This document shows positions 35,159 through 44,259 of a DNA stretch of 64,000 nt, in pieces. The position numbers were made by a program, and so were the translations under genes. Source of the stretch: Halomonas sp. SpR1 (GTDB lineage Bacteria; Pseudomonadota; Gammaproteobacteria; Pseudomonadales; Halomonadaceae); NCBI RefSeq assembly GCF_031010175.1, contig NZ_JAUAMB010000008.1, forward strand, positions 91,533 to 155,532. Reading direction: 5' to 3'. How positions within the stretch are numbered: position 1 is the stretch's first letter; each line of letters opens with the position of its first letter. The notes below the pieces were generated by a model. It was not told the origin of the DNA and did no database searches. It saw nothing but the letters and a program-made list of their open reading frames with translations.

Positions 35159-36523
35159 ATGGACGCTATGCGCGATGATGAAAAATATACCAATAACGAA
35201 GAGCAGCTGCTCTATCTTCAAAAGCTTTTAGACACCCCAGACACAGCGGCTCTACAAGAGTTCTTCACTGAACTCGATATTTTAGACATTGCGCGAACAC
35301 TTGAATCCTTCCCGGCCAAAACACGCGATTTCCTTTGGGAATATGTTCCTGACGAGTTAATTGGCGAGGTACTCGCCGAAGTTGACGAAGACATCCGTGC
35401 TGACTATATCGAAGACCTGTCGGCAAGCGATGTGGAGCAGATCGTCAAAGGCCTGGATGCCCAGGAAGTGGCTGAAGTACTAGATGTTGCTGACGAAGCC
35501 ATCAAAACCAGCGTTTACGCTAGCTTAGACCAAGAAATACGTGCCCAGGTCGAAAATCTTCATGCCTATGAGGATGACGTGGTGGGTCGCTACATGGATC
35601 CCGAAACGGTCAATGTAAAACAGGGCGTCTCGTTAGAGGCCGTGCAACGCTATATTCGAATTCATCGCCTGCTCGACGATGAATCGCAGCAGATCATGAT
35701 TACGGATAAGGATAAACGCTTACTCGGCACCCTGACTCTAATCGATTTAATCAAACAACCCCAAGACGCGGTGGTTGATGATTATATGGATGATTTCTTC
35801 ACCCTAAATGATCAAATGAAAGTCAGTGATGCCGCAGCATTACTGCGCTCGAAGGAACTTCACTTTGTACCGGTATGCGATAGTGAGGGGTTATTGGTCG
35901 GTCAGCTCAATTCCACCGATGTGTTAGAAATCACCCAAGACGATGCTGACATGACGTTAAAACACATGTCCGGCGTCAGCGATGAAGAGGAAGTCTTTAC
36001 CCCTATCATGCGAAGTGCCAAAAGCCGCGGCATTTGGCTAGGCATCAATCTATTAACGGCTTTTCTAGCCGCTTTCGTGATCGGACGGTTTGAAGTGGTA
36101 CTCGACCAAATCGTGGCATTAGCCATCCTGATGCCCGTCGTTGCTAGCATGGGCGGTATCGCCGGCAGCCAAACCTTAACGGTGGTCATCCGCGGCCTGG
36201 CGCTAGGTCAGCTCGCCGGTAACAATATTAAATGGCTTTATAACAAAGAGCTGTGGGTGGGCATGAGCAACGGTCTGGTTTGGGCGTTAGTGGTCGGCTT
36301 CATTGCACACCTTTGGTTTGACGACGCCATGATTACGCTGGTCATTACACTAGCTATCTTTATCAATATGAGCCTGGCCAATGTCTCTGGGGTGCTTATT
36401 CCATTGGTGTTGAAAAAGCTGCAGATTGATCCAGCGCTGTCCGGCGCGGTGATTTTAACCACCGTCACCGATGTGGTTGGATTTTTGTCGTTCCTGGGGC
36501 TAGCGACGTTGATTATATTGTGA
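35159..36523 (+). CDS. mgtE: MgtE-type magnesium transporter
   Basis: A 454-residue MgtE: the acidic N-terminal helical domain (about residues 20-135, with FPAKTRDFLWEYVPDEL), two CBS domains (about 140-260, including VGRYMDPETVNV and HFVPVCDSEGLLVGQL), a connecting helix, and five transmembrane helices from about 290, with MPVVASMGGIAGSQTL near the pore. It imports Mg2+ and closes when cytoplasmic Mg2+ is high through the N and CBS domains. The ATG at 35168 (MRDDEKY) is an alternative start with a slightly better-spaced AGGA. No M-box riboswitch is apparent. Confidence 0.94.
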   Translation: MDAMRDDEKYTNNEEQLLYLQKLLDTPDTAALQEFFTELDILDIARTLESFPAKTRDFLWEYVPDELIGEVLAEVDEDIRADYIEDLSASDVEQIVKGLDAQEVAEVLDVADEAIKTSVYASLDQEIRAQVENLHAYEDDVVGRYMDPETVNVKQGVSLEAVQRYIRIHRLLDDESQQIMITDKDKRLLGTLTLIDLIKQPQDAVVDDYMDDFFTLNDQMKVSDAAALLRSKELHFVPVCDSEGLLVGQLNSTDVLEITQDDADMTLKHMSGVSDEEEVFTPIMRSAKSRGIWLGINLLTAFLAAFVIGRFEVVLDQIVALAILMPVVASMGGIAGSQTLTVVIRGLALGQLAGNNIKWLYNKELWVGMSNGLVWALVVGFIAHLWFDDAMITLVITLAIFINMSLANVSGVLIPLVLKKLQIDPALSGAVILTTVTDVVGFLSFLGLATLIIL

Positions 36524-36591
36524 TCTCTTCATCGCCGGCAGGCGCTGGGTTCTTTGGAAAACAGCGCCATCGCTTAGTGTAGTAGCCACGA

Positions 36592-37713
36592 CTATACCGT
36601 CACCCACCGGCCGGTCTGATCCGACTTTTCGATGGCATCGATCAGTCGATTAATCCGAGCGGCTTCGCGAAAATCGGGGTAGAGAGGGCGATTATTGATG
36701 ATGCCTTCGACCAGATCACGCACTTCGATAATTTTCTGATCGTTATAGCCCAGCCCATGCCCCGGCGCGGGGCTGAAAGCGGCATAGTCGGGGTGTTCGG
36801 GGCCCGTAAACAAAGTGGTAAAGCCGCGCCTCCCTGGGGCATCACCATGGCGATATAGCTGCAGCTCGCTCATGCGCTCCTGGTCAAACACAATGGCGCC
36901 TTTTGTGCCCGTTAGCGTGTAGGCCAGGCCCATTTTGCGGCCAGCGGCTACCCGGGAGGTCTCGATATTGCCAATTAATTCCTGGTCAAACCGCAGCATG
37001 GCCTGGGCCTGGTCGTCGTTTTCCACTTCGGCCATACCGCTGCCGTCGCCCCTGGGACGCTTGGCAATGACAGTTTGTAGTTGACCGCATACCTCGGTAA
37101 TACGTTGACCGGTTAAAAACTCGGCCATATTGAGAATATGCGACCCCACATCGCCTAGCGCGCCGGCACCCGCTGTTGCCCGCTGTGTATGCCAGTCGTG
37201 GGGCTTTTGCGGGTCGAGTAGATAATCCTCGTTGTGGCGACCGCGAAAGTGAATCAACTCACCAATTTCACCACTGGCGACAATTTCGCGGGCCAATTGG
37301 GTGGCTGAATTGCGAATATAGTTGAAGCCCACCAGGGTTTTGACGCCCGCCTTTTCAGCCGCAGCGACCATCTCGTCGGCATCGGCGCTACTTAGCGCCA
37401 GCGGCTTTTCAGCGTAAACATGCTTGCCCGCGGCAATGGCGGCCAGCGCCATCTCTTTATGCAGAAAATTGGGCGCGCAGATATCCACCACGTCCACTCC
37501 ACTGTCTGCCACCAGGGCACGCCAATCGTCGGTGGCGCGGGCAAAGCCCCAGGCCCGCGCCCGGCTTTCGGCTGTGGCGAGGTCGACGTCTGCCAACAGT
37601 TCGCACACGGGTTTAGCGGGTAGTTCAAAAACGCTGGACGCCGCGTTAAAGGCAATCGCGTGGGCTTTACCCATAAAGCCGGTGCCGATTAAGCCAATTT
37701 TGAGGGTTTTCAT
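36592..37713 (-). CDS. Gfo/Idh/MocA-family oxidoreductase, inositol-cluster dehydrogenase
   Basis: A 373-residue Gfo/Idh/MocA dehydrogenase: NAD-binding GTGFMGKAHA at 10-19, the EKPLAL motif near residue 103 with the catalytic Lys, and GDVGSHILNM with the Asp-x3-His pair near 190. It is the last gene of the minus arm of the inositol regulon. It differs from IolG (49240), so it probably acts on another inositol isomer, for example scyllo-inositol, or on a related sugar (inference). A hairpin lies between iolA and this gene. Confidence 0.85.
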   Translation of the reverse strand: MKTLKIGLIGTGFMGKAHAIAFNAASSVFELPAKPVCELLADVDLATAESRARAWGFARATDDWRALVADSGVDVVDICAPNFLHKEMALAAIAAGKHVYAEKPLALSSADADEMVAAAEKAGVKTLVGFNYIRNSATQLAREIVASGEIGELIHFRGRHNEDYLLDPQKPHDWHTQRATAGAGALGDVGSHILNMAEFLTGQRITEVCGQLQTVIAKRPRGDGSGMAEVENDDQAQAMLRFDQELIGNIETSRVAAGRKMGLAYTLTGTKGAIVFDQERMSELQLYRHGDAPGRRGFTTLFTGPEHPDYAAFSPAPGHGLGYNDQKIIEVRDLVEGIINNRPLYPDFREAARINRLIDAIEKSDQTGRWVTV

Positions 37714-37740
37714 TATGATTATCCCTGTTGCAAAACAATG

Positions 37741-37761
37741 ACGCCGGGCTAGGCCCGGCGT
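37741..37761 (-). terminator. Hairpin between iolA and the Gfo/Idh/MocA gene
   Basis: ACGCCGGGC (37741-37749) and GCCCGGCGT (37753-37761) form a 9-base-pair stem with a three-base loop. On the minus strand it is followed by CATTGTTTTG, a modest T-tract, so partial termination after iolA is likely, with some read-through to the next gene. Confidence 0.6.
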
Positions 37762-37787
37762 TGATTATTGAGCCACTATCAGGCTGT

Positions 37788-39290
37788 TTACATCGTCGGC
37801 ATAGTGAAGTGATTGGTCTCTTCACGAATGCCACTGGGCCAGCGTTGGGTGATGGTTTTCATGCGGGTGTAGAAGCGCACGCCATCCGGGCCATGCATAT
37901 GCAGCGGGCCAAACAACGAACGCTTCCAGCCGCCGAAGCTGTGGAACGCCATGGGCACCGGAATCGGCACATTAACACCCACCATGCCAACCTGGATCTG
38001 CTCGCAGTACTGACGCGCAGCGTCGCCATCCCGGGTAAAGATCGCCGTGCCGTTACCATACTCGTGGGCATTGACCATGCTGACGGCTTCGTCAAAGCTT
38101 TCCGCACGGGCAATCGCCAGCACCGGGCCGAAGATCTCCTCGGAGTGAATGCGCATCTTAGGTGTCACATGGTCAAACAGCGTCCCCCCAATAAAATAGC
38201 CATCGCCCGCGCCATCGATGGTTGTCTGACGGCCATCCACGACAAGCTCGGCGCCCTCATCGACGCCGGTTTGGATATAACCCGCCACTTTATCGCGATG
38301 CTCCCGGGTGATCAGCGGGCCCATATCGTTATCCGGGCCATCGACCAGACCAGGCCCAACCGTCAATTTCTCCAGTTCTGCCACCAGTTTTTCACGCAGG
38401 CGATTAGCGGTCTCTTCACCCACGGGCACCGCCACGGAAATCGCCATGCAGCGTTCCCCTGCCGAGCCGTACGCGGCCCCCATCAGCGCACCCACCGCCT
38501 GATCCAGATCCGCATCGGGCATGATCACCATATGGTTTTTGGCGCCGCCAAGGGCCTGAACGCGTTTGCCATGTTTTGATGCCGTAACGTAGATATATTC
38601 GGCGATGGGCGTGGAACCCACAAAGCTTACCGCCTGCACACGCTCATCGGTGAGCAGCACGTCCACGGCTTCTTTATCTCCGTTGACGACATTGAAAACG
38701 CCATCCGGCAAGCCCGCTTCGCTTAACAACTCGGCTAATCGCAGCGGCGTAGAGGGGTCTTTTTCAGACGGTTTCATCACGAAGGTATTGCCGCAGGCCA
38801 GGGCGATAGGGAACATCCACATCGGCACCATGGCAGGGAAGTTAAACGGTGAGATACCTGCGCATACGCCCAGTGGCTGCATCATCGAGTAGCTATCCAC
38901 GCCGGTACCGACGTTCATGGAGTGCTCGCCTTTCTGCAAGTGGGGTATGCCGCAGGCGAACTCGACCACTTCCAGACCGCGGGTCACTTCGCCTTTGGCG
39001 TCTGAAAATACCTTGCCGTGTTCACTGGAGATTAGTCGCGCCAACTCGTCGGTGTGCGTCTCGACCAGTTCCTTGAATTTAAAAAGAATTCGAGCGCGCT
39101 TTAGCGGTGAGGTTTTTGACCAGGCGACAAAGGCCTCATCGGCGATGCGCACCGCTTCACGGGTTTCGTCAGCGGTGGCCAGCGCCACCTGGGCGCTTTG
39201 CTCGCCGGTGGCGGGATTATAAACCGGCGAAGTGCGTTGGTTCTGGCCTGCGATATGTTGGCCGTTGAGATAGTGGGATAGCGTCTTCAT
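37788..39290 (-). CDS. iolA: Methylmalonate-semialdehyde dehydrogenase (CoA-acylating), IolA/MmsA
   Basis: A 500-residue ALDH of the MMSDH subfamily: FNFP at 149-152, VMKPSEKDPSTP, the GGAKNH segment at 248-253 in place of the usual general-base Glu (a subfamily trait), and nucleophile Cys281 in GSAGERCMA. It converts malonate semialdehyde to acetyl-CoA as the last step of inositol catabolism, and can also serve valine breakdown. It lies 36 bases downstream of iolE on the same strand. A long antisense frame across this gene is a codon-bias shadow. Confidence 0.94.
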   Translation of the reverse strand: MKTLSHYLNGQHIAGQNQRTSPVYNPATGEQSAQVALATADETREAVRIADEAFVAWSKTSPLKRARILFKFKELVETHTDELARLISSEHGKVFSDAKGEVTRGLEVVEFACGIPHLQKGEHSMNVGTGVDSYSMMQPLGVCAGISPFNFPAMVPMWMFPIALACGNTFVMKPSEKDPSTPLRLAELLSEAGLPDGVFNVVNGDKEAVDVLLTDERVQAVSFVGSTPIAEYIYVTASKHGKRVQALGGAKNHMVIMPDADLDQAVGALMGAAYGSAGERCMAISVAVPVGEETANRLREKLVAELEKLTVGPGLVDGPDNDMGPLITREHRDKVAGYIQTGVDEGAELVVDGRQTTIDGAGDGYFIGGTLFDHVTPKMRIHSEEIFGPVLAIARAESFDEAVSMVNAHEYGNGTAIFTRDGDAARQYCEQIQVGMVGVNVPIPVPMAFHSFGGWKRSLFGPLHMHGPDGVRFYTRMKTITQRWPSGIREETNHFTMPTM

Positions 39291-39326
39291 AAAGACTCCT
39301 GATAAAAATGCGTCGCGGGTGCTGTT

Positions 39327-40229
39327 TTAGTCGGCAATGTCAAAATCCGCCTGCTCGGCAAGCTGACGTAAATTGCGGTAACCCAGACGGGCATAAGTCA
39401 GCGGGTGGGCAACTTCGGGATCTTGCTCGGCTTCCACGACTAACCAACCCTGATACCCTTGCTCGCGCAGGTGGGTTAAGGCGGGCAGAAAATCCACATT
39501 GCCATCCCCCGGCACCGTAAACAGGCCGTCCAGCACGCCGTTTAAAAAGCTTTTGTCGCGGTTGCGCACTGCGTCTAACACCGGGAAGCGCAGGTCTTTG
39601 CAGTGCACATGATGGATACGCTGGCTGTAACGTTTGGCGATGGCGAGCGGATCGCCGCCAGCACCGCGTAGATGACCAAAATCAAGCAGCAGCCCTACTC
39701 CTTCACCGGTGTTGTCCATTAAGCGCTCAACATCCGATTGGCTCTCGATCACCGTGCCCAAGTGGTGGTGATACACCAGTTGAATACCTTGAGATTTCAA
39801 ATAGTCGCCCACTATGTCCAGACCTTTTAGCAAACGCTGCCACTCTTCTTCAGCAAGATGCGGGCGTTGAGAGAGCGGGCGCGCCTGGTCGCCGTGCACA
39901 CAGTGGGTAACTTCACACAGCACCATGACCTTGGCGCCGCACTGCTTGAGCAGGTTCATATGGTCTTGAATGGCTTCAATCTCTTCTTCCGGGCTGCGCT
40001 CTAACAGATGTGCGGAGTACCAGCCTGAAACAAGCGCCAAATCGTGAGCGCTAAGCACCTCATTCAAGGCATCCGGCGTGCGGGGAAATTTATTGCCCAG
40101 TTCAAAGCCGCTAAAGCCCGCTTCGCGCCCCTCTTGCAGGCAGGTTTGCAGGGGCGTTGCGCCGCCCAGGCTGGGCAAATCATCGTTCGTCCAAGTGAGC
40201 GGGTTGATGCCTAAAGTGACCGTTGGCAT
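39327..40229 (-). CDS. iolE: myo-Inosose-2 dehydratase
   Basis: A 300-residue xylose-isomerase-like TIM barrel with IolE signatures: GINPLTWTNDDLPSLGG at 8-24, LVYHHHLGTVIES and LLLDFGHLRGAGGD, which supply metal-binding Glu, Asp and His, and HHVHCKDLR. It dehydrates 2-keto-myo-inositol to 3D-(3,5/4)-trihydroxycyclohexane-1,2-dione. The ATG lies shortly after a 149-base spacer from iolD that contains a palindromic repeat. Confidence 0.94.
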   Translation of the reverse strand: MPTVTLGINPLTWTNDDLPSLGGATPLQTCLQEGREAGFSGFELGNKFPRTPDALNEVLSAHDLALVSGWYSAHLLERSPEEEIEAIQDHMNLLKQCGAKVMVLCEVTHCVHGDQARPLSQRPHLAEEEWQRLLKGLDIVGDYLKSQGIQLVYHHHLGTVIESQSDVERLMDNTGEGVGLLLDFGHLRGAGGDPLAIAKRYSQRIHHVHCKDLRFPVLDAVRNRDKSFLNGVLDGLFTVPGDGNVDFLPALTHLREQGYQGWLVVEAEQDPEVAHPLTYARLGYRNLRQLAEQADFDIAD

Positions 40230-40275
40230 AACGTATTCCTTGTGATTATGTGAGCATTTTCGGCGTTAGGGCGTC

Positions 40276-40340
40276 GCGAGGGCGCTGTAAACCCATCCCT
40301 GGGCGCTACTTTCGCCATCCCTGAAGCGAAAGACCCTCGC
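40276..40340. repeat. Palindromic intergenic element with three stems
   Basis: Between iolD and iolE, an outer stem GCGAGGG (40276-40282)/CCCTCGC (40334-40340) encloses a CCCA/TGGG hairpin (about 40292-40303) and a perfect hairpin CTTTCGC (40309-40315)/GCGAAAG (40326-40332). From memory, closely similar sequences with CCATCC loops recur in spacers of Halomonas genomes, so this looks like one copy of a dispersed REP-like family. Confidence 0.65.
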
Positions 40341-40378
40341 TTTGCCCTATCGCCGACTATCTGATGTGCTGCATTCGC

Positions 40379-42226
40379 TTACCGGGCTTGGCGCTGTTTG
40401 GCTTCGCGGTACCCTTGATAGGCGTTATTGACCGCCTCACGCTCGGAAACCTCGGGCACGGCCACTTCCCACCAAGTGCCGCCTTCCTGGGTACTGGGTA
40501 ACGGGTCGGTATCTAGAGCAATCACGTAGGTAGACTGTGCTGCGCGAGCGCGCACCAGCGCCTGCTCCAGCTCCGCAATACCGCTCACCGCTTCAGCCTC
40601 ACAGCCCAGGGATTTGGCATGGGCGGCAAAATCGGTTTTCGGCGCGCCCGCCTCCACCGTACGGCAATCCTGCAGCAGGTTGTTGAAGCCCGCGCCGCCG
40701 GTGGCGTGCTGCAAACGGTTGATACAGCCATAGCCGCGGTTATCCAGCACCACCACAATCAGCTTGTGGCCCAGCATCACCGAGGTGGCCAGCTCGGAGT
40801 TGTGCATCAGGTAGCTGCCATCACCAACCATCACCACCACTTCCCGCTCGGGCTTGGCCATCTTGACGCCTAGACCACCGGCAATTTCATAGCCCATGCA
40901 GGAGAAACCGTACTCCACGTGGTAACTGCCAGGGCCCGAGCACTGCCAGAGCTTATGCAGCTCGCCGGGCAAGCCACCGGCGGCGCATACCACGGTGGTA
41001 TCGTTGCCTGCTTGGCGATTCACCGCACCGATCACCTGGGCATCGGTGGGTAGCGCCAGTCCTTGATTAGCGGTTACCCGGTGTACTATTTCGGCCCATT
41101 CGCGCTTGAGCGTTCCGGTTTGTTCGCGCCATTCATCGCTGCCGCGCCATTTGCCTAGCGCTTCATCAAGTTCACCCAAGCCAATCAAGGCATCGCAGGT
41201 GAGTGGTAGCGCCTGATGCTTAACGCTGTCAAAACGGCCAACGTTGAGGGCAATCAGCGTTTTATCGCTGCCCTCAAACAGCGCCCTAGAGCCGGTGGTA
41301 AAGTCCTGCAGCCGCGTACCTATGGCGAGGATGACATCAGCCTGCTCCGCCAGCTGATTAGCGGCCGCGCTGCCGGTCACCCCAATGGCACCTACCGCGC
41401 AGGGGTGGCTGTCGGCCAGTGCGCCTTTGCCCGCCTGGGTTTCAGCCACCGGGATGCCGCGTACTTTGGCAAACTCGGCCAGGACGTCGCAGGCAGCGGC
41501 GTAATGCACGCCGCCACCGGCAATAATTAGCGGGCGTTTGGCCTGTTGCAGCGCGGCGATTGCTTGACGAAGCTCATAAAGATCCGGCGGCGGGCGGCGA
41601 ATGCGATGTACTTTGGGGGCAAAAAACGCTTCTGGATAATCGTAGGCGAAGGTCTGCACATCCTGGGGCAGTGCCAGGGTCGCCGGGCCGCAGTGTTCGG
41701 GATCAAGCAGGGTAGCCATCGCCTGAGGCAAGCTGGTCAGCAGTTGCTCTGGGCGGCTGATACGGTCGAAGTAGCGCGATACCGGACGAAAACAGTCGTT
41801 GACGCTAATGGTCGGGTCGCCAAAATGTTCTACCTGTTGCAGCACCGGGTCTGGGTCGCGGGTGGCAAAGGTGTCTCCCGGCAGCAGCAAGATCGGCAAA
41901 CGGTTGGCGTGAGCGAGCGCCGCAGCGGTAACCATATTGGTCGCCCCTGGGCCAATCGAGCTGGTAGCGGCCATTAAGCGCTGACGGCCGCTGGCTTTGG
42001 CAAAGGCGATGGCCGCGTGGGCCATGGTCTGTTCGTTATGGGCACGAAAGGTCGGCAAGCGGTCTTGCACGTGGTAAAGCGCCTCGCCCAACCCGGCTAC
42101 GTTGCCATGGCCAAAAATTGCAAACACGCCTTCAAACAGTGGCACTTCATGACCATCTAGCTCGATACGCTGGGCGGCAAGGTACTTGACCAGCGCCTGG
42201 GCCATGGTGAGTCGAATAGTGCTCAT
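40379..42226 (-). CDS. iolD: 3D-(3,5/4)-trihydroxycyclohexane-1,2-dione hydrolase
   Basis: A 615-residue ThDP-dependent enzyme of the acetolactate synthase fold. The N-terminal pyrimidine domain includes FAIFGHGNVAGLGEAL and the catalytic Glu of HNEQTMAHAA; the C-terminal domain has the ThDP motif beginning GDGSYLMHNSE and ending in DNRGYGCI. It opens the ring to 5-deoxy-glucuronate. Start and iolC stop are one base apart, so the two are cotranscribed. Confidence 0.95.
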   Translation of the reverse strand: MSTIRLTMAQALVKYLAAQRIELDGHEVPLFEGVFAIFGHGNVAGLGEALYHVQDRLPTFRAHNEQTMAHAAIAFAKASGRQRLMAATSSIGPGATNMVTAAALAHANRLPILLLPGDTFATRDPDPVLQQVEHFGDPTISVNDCFRPVSRYFDRISRPEQLLTSLPQAMATLLDPEHCGPATLALPQDVQTFAYDYPEAFFAPKVHRIRRPPPDLYELRQAIAALQQAKRPLIIAGGGVHYAAACDVLAEFAKVRGIPVAETQAGKGALADSHPCAVGAIGVTGSAAANQLAEQADVILAIGTRLQDFTTGSRALFEGSDKTLIALNVGRFDSVKHQALPLTCDALIGLGELDEALGKWRGSDEWREQTGTLKREWAEIVHRVTANQGLALPTDAQVIGAVNRQAGNDTTVVCAAGGLPGELHKLWQCSGPGSYHVEYGFSCMGYEIAGGLGVKMAKPEREVVVMVGDGSYLMHNSELATSVMLGHKLIVVVLDNRGYGCINRLQHATGGAGFNNLLQDCRTVEAGAPKTDFAAHAKSLGCEAEAVSGIAELEQALVRARAAQSTYVIALDTDPLPSTQEGGTWWEVAVPEVSEREAVNNAYQGYREAKQRQAR

Positions 42227-42227
42227 C

Positions 42228-44186
42228 TTACGCCTCCTCCGTGTGGGCCAGCGTTTGCGGCTGCGCCTGTCTTAATTGCCGCCACGCCTTTATCAGTTCG
42301 GCATAGTTTTGGGCGACCCGCTCTACCAAGCTGGCATCGTCGATACGCCCCGCCAGCCAGTCGCGACTGGCGCTGGCAAATAGCGTGCGCCCAACGGTGA
42401 AACCTTTGCAGCAGGCATGATTGGCTGCTGCTTGAAAGCCGCGCTTCATATCGTCCATAGGGGCGTCGAGCCCGAGCAGTACGACGCCGCGACAGTAGGC
42501 ATCTTCGCGCTCAATGATCTCGCCCACCGCCTGCCAGGCGGCATCTGACATGGCAGGCAGCTTCCACCAGTCGGGGCGAATGCCCAGGTTGTAAAGCCGC
42601 TGCAGGCTTCGCGGTAACGTCTTATCGTCGTTGGGCATGTTTGCAGGGGGAATGATTTCAATCAGCAACTCCAGCCCATACGCACAGGCCGCCTGATAGA
42701 GTTGACGCAGACGCTCCTCCTGCTCCAGACGCAGCGCAATCTCGTCGTCAGGATGGTAGAAGACCAGGCATTTAATGATCTGCTCTCTAGGCCAGTTGCG
42801 CAGGCAGGCACCTAAATCGTCGCCATGCTGGAAGCGCAGCGGACGTGACCCTGGCAGTTCCACCGGACGGCCAATCCACCAGCCTTTGCCGCTGGCGTGA
42901 TTGAGCGCGTCCTGACCCAGCACGTCGTCTACCAGAATCGCGGGCGTGGGAATACCACCCAGCTTTGCGCCCTCTTCAGCGGCGGTGACCAGGAGTTTTT
43001 TGAGTGCGGGTAGCCGCGCAATGTCGGCATGCGCTTCACGGGCCATATCGGTGAGCTGGCGGCGGTGGTCAAATGCCAGTCCGAGTACTTCAGGCCACTG
43101 AGCAGGCACTCGGGTAGTGACCCGGTGCAAATGATTTAGGCGTTGATCGATATCCGGACGGGGTACTTCGTCGCGGCGCGCCAGGTAATCAAATAACTCG
43201 TCTTCAGTGGGCATGGCGGGGGCACAGCCGTGACGGGAGACCACTAGCGCGCCACAGGCGTTGGCATAGGCAGAGCTGGTTTGCCAGGGCTCATTGCGTA
43301 GCCACCCCCGTAGCAGCCCGCTCATAAAGGCATCCCCGGCGCCCAGCACATTAAGCACTTCGACCTGCACGCCCTTGACCAAAATACCGTCTTCAATACG
43401 CTCAGGAATAGCACCTTCAAACACTACACAGCCCATGGGCCCCAGTTTGCAAACCAGGGTAGCCTGGCTAACCTCACGCACTGCGCACAGCGCCGCCAAG
43501 GTGTCCGTACTGCCGCCGGCAATATGAAACTCCTCTTCGGTACCCACAATCAGGTCAAAATCCGGCAGCCAACGCTGTAGGTCGGTGGTCACTTTATCAT
43601 CGGCGATAAAGCGGGTTTCACCATCTCCAGGATTGGTCAGCCCCCACAGCACCGGCCGGTAGTCGATATCCAACACCCGCTTCACGCCATAATGAGCGGC
43701 GGCGTCCAGCGCCTTGCGACACGCCCGGCGGGTGGTATCGGTAGAAAGGTGCGTACCGGTAATCGCCAGGGCTTTTGCCCGGGCAATGAACTCAGGGTCG
43801 ATGGCGTCAGCGTCGATGGCCATATCGGCGCAGTTACGACGGTAAAACAGCAGTGGAAAGCTTTCGCGGTCTTTCAGCGCCAGCAGTACCAGGCCGGTGT
43901 GGCGCTCGGGGTCGGTCTGTAACGCAGTGGTATCCACCCCCACCCGCTCCAGCTCTTCGCGCACAAAGTTGCCCATCTGCTCATCGCCTACCCGCGAGAG
44001 CATGGCCGACTTCAACCCGAGACGAGCGGTGCCGTATGCCATATTGCCCGAGCTGCCACCCAGGTACTTGGCAAAGCTGGCCACATCTTCTAAACGGCTG
44101 CCAATCTGTTCGGCGTAAAGGTCGACCGCCACGCGTCCAAGACAAATCAGGTCAAGCGGTCGGTGTTGACTATTGTTATTCAGCAT
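42228..44186 (-). CDS. iolC: 5-Dehydro-2-deoxygluconokinase fused to a DUF2090 aldolase-like domain
   Basis: A 652-residue fusion. Residues 1 to about 335 are a PfkB-family sugar kinase (GGSSGNMA at 43-50, GAGDAF at 282-287 with the catalytic Asp); this part phosphorylates 2-deoxy-5-keto-gluconate. Residues about 345-640 are a DUF2090 domain, a class I aldolase-like TIM barrel (LAFDHRRQL, KCLVFYHPDD, GVVLLGLDAP, KGFTVGRTLF). No separate iolJ aldolase gene is seen, so the second domain probably cleaves the kinase product to malonate semialdehyde and DHAP. The fusion is standard in proteobacterial iol clusters. Confidence 0.94.
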   Translation of the reverse strand: MLNNNSQHRPLDLICLGRVAVDLYAEQIGSRLEDVASFAKYLGGSSGNMAYGTARLGLKSAMLSRVGDEQMGNFVREELERVGVDTTALQTDPERHTGLVLLALKDRESFPLLFYRRNCADMAIDADAIDPEFIARAKALAITGTHLSTDTTRRACRKALDAAAHYGVKRVLDIDYRPVLWGLTNPGDGETRFIADDKVTTDLQRWLPDFDLIVGTEEEFHIAGGSTDTLAALCAVREVSQATLVCKLGPMGCVVFEGAIPERIEDGILVKGVQVEVLNVLGAGDAFMSGLLRGWLRNEPWQTSSAYANACGALVVSRHGCAPAMPTEDELFDYLARRDEVPRPDIDQRLNHLHRVTTRVPAQWPEVLGLAFDHRRQLTDMAREAHADIARLPALKKLLVTAAEEGAKLGGIPTPAILVDDVLGQDALNHASGKGWWIGRPVELPGSRPLRFQHGDDLGACLRNWPREQIIKCLVFYHPDDEIALRLEQEERLRQLYQAACAYGLELLIEIIPPANMPNDDKTLPRSLQRLYNLGIRPDWWKLPAMSDAAWQAVGEIIEREDAYCRGVVLLGLDAPMDDMKRGFQAAANHACCKGFTVGRTLFASASRDWLAGRIDDASLVERVAQNYAELIKAWRQLRQAQPQTLAHTEEA

Positions 44187-44259
44187 AAACGTCTCCCCAC
44201 GTCACAAATTCGTGGTATCGGACAAAAGATGACTCTGGGCGTAAAAGCGTCTTGGGTGG

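Noticed and set aside
36541..36568. GGCGCTG/CAGCGCC stem after mgtE as a terminator
   Set aside because: A 14-base loop and no T-run; too weak to list as a feature.
37728..38579. Long plus-strand open frame of 283 codons opposite iolA
   Set aside because: It lies wholly antisense to a clear ALDH gene, has no family resemblance, and GC-rich codon bias easily opens such frames.
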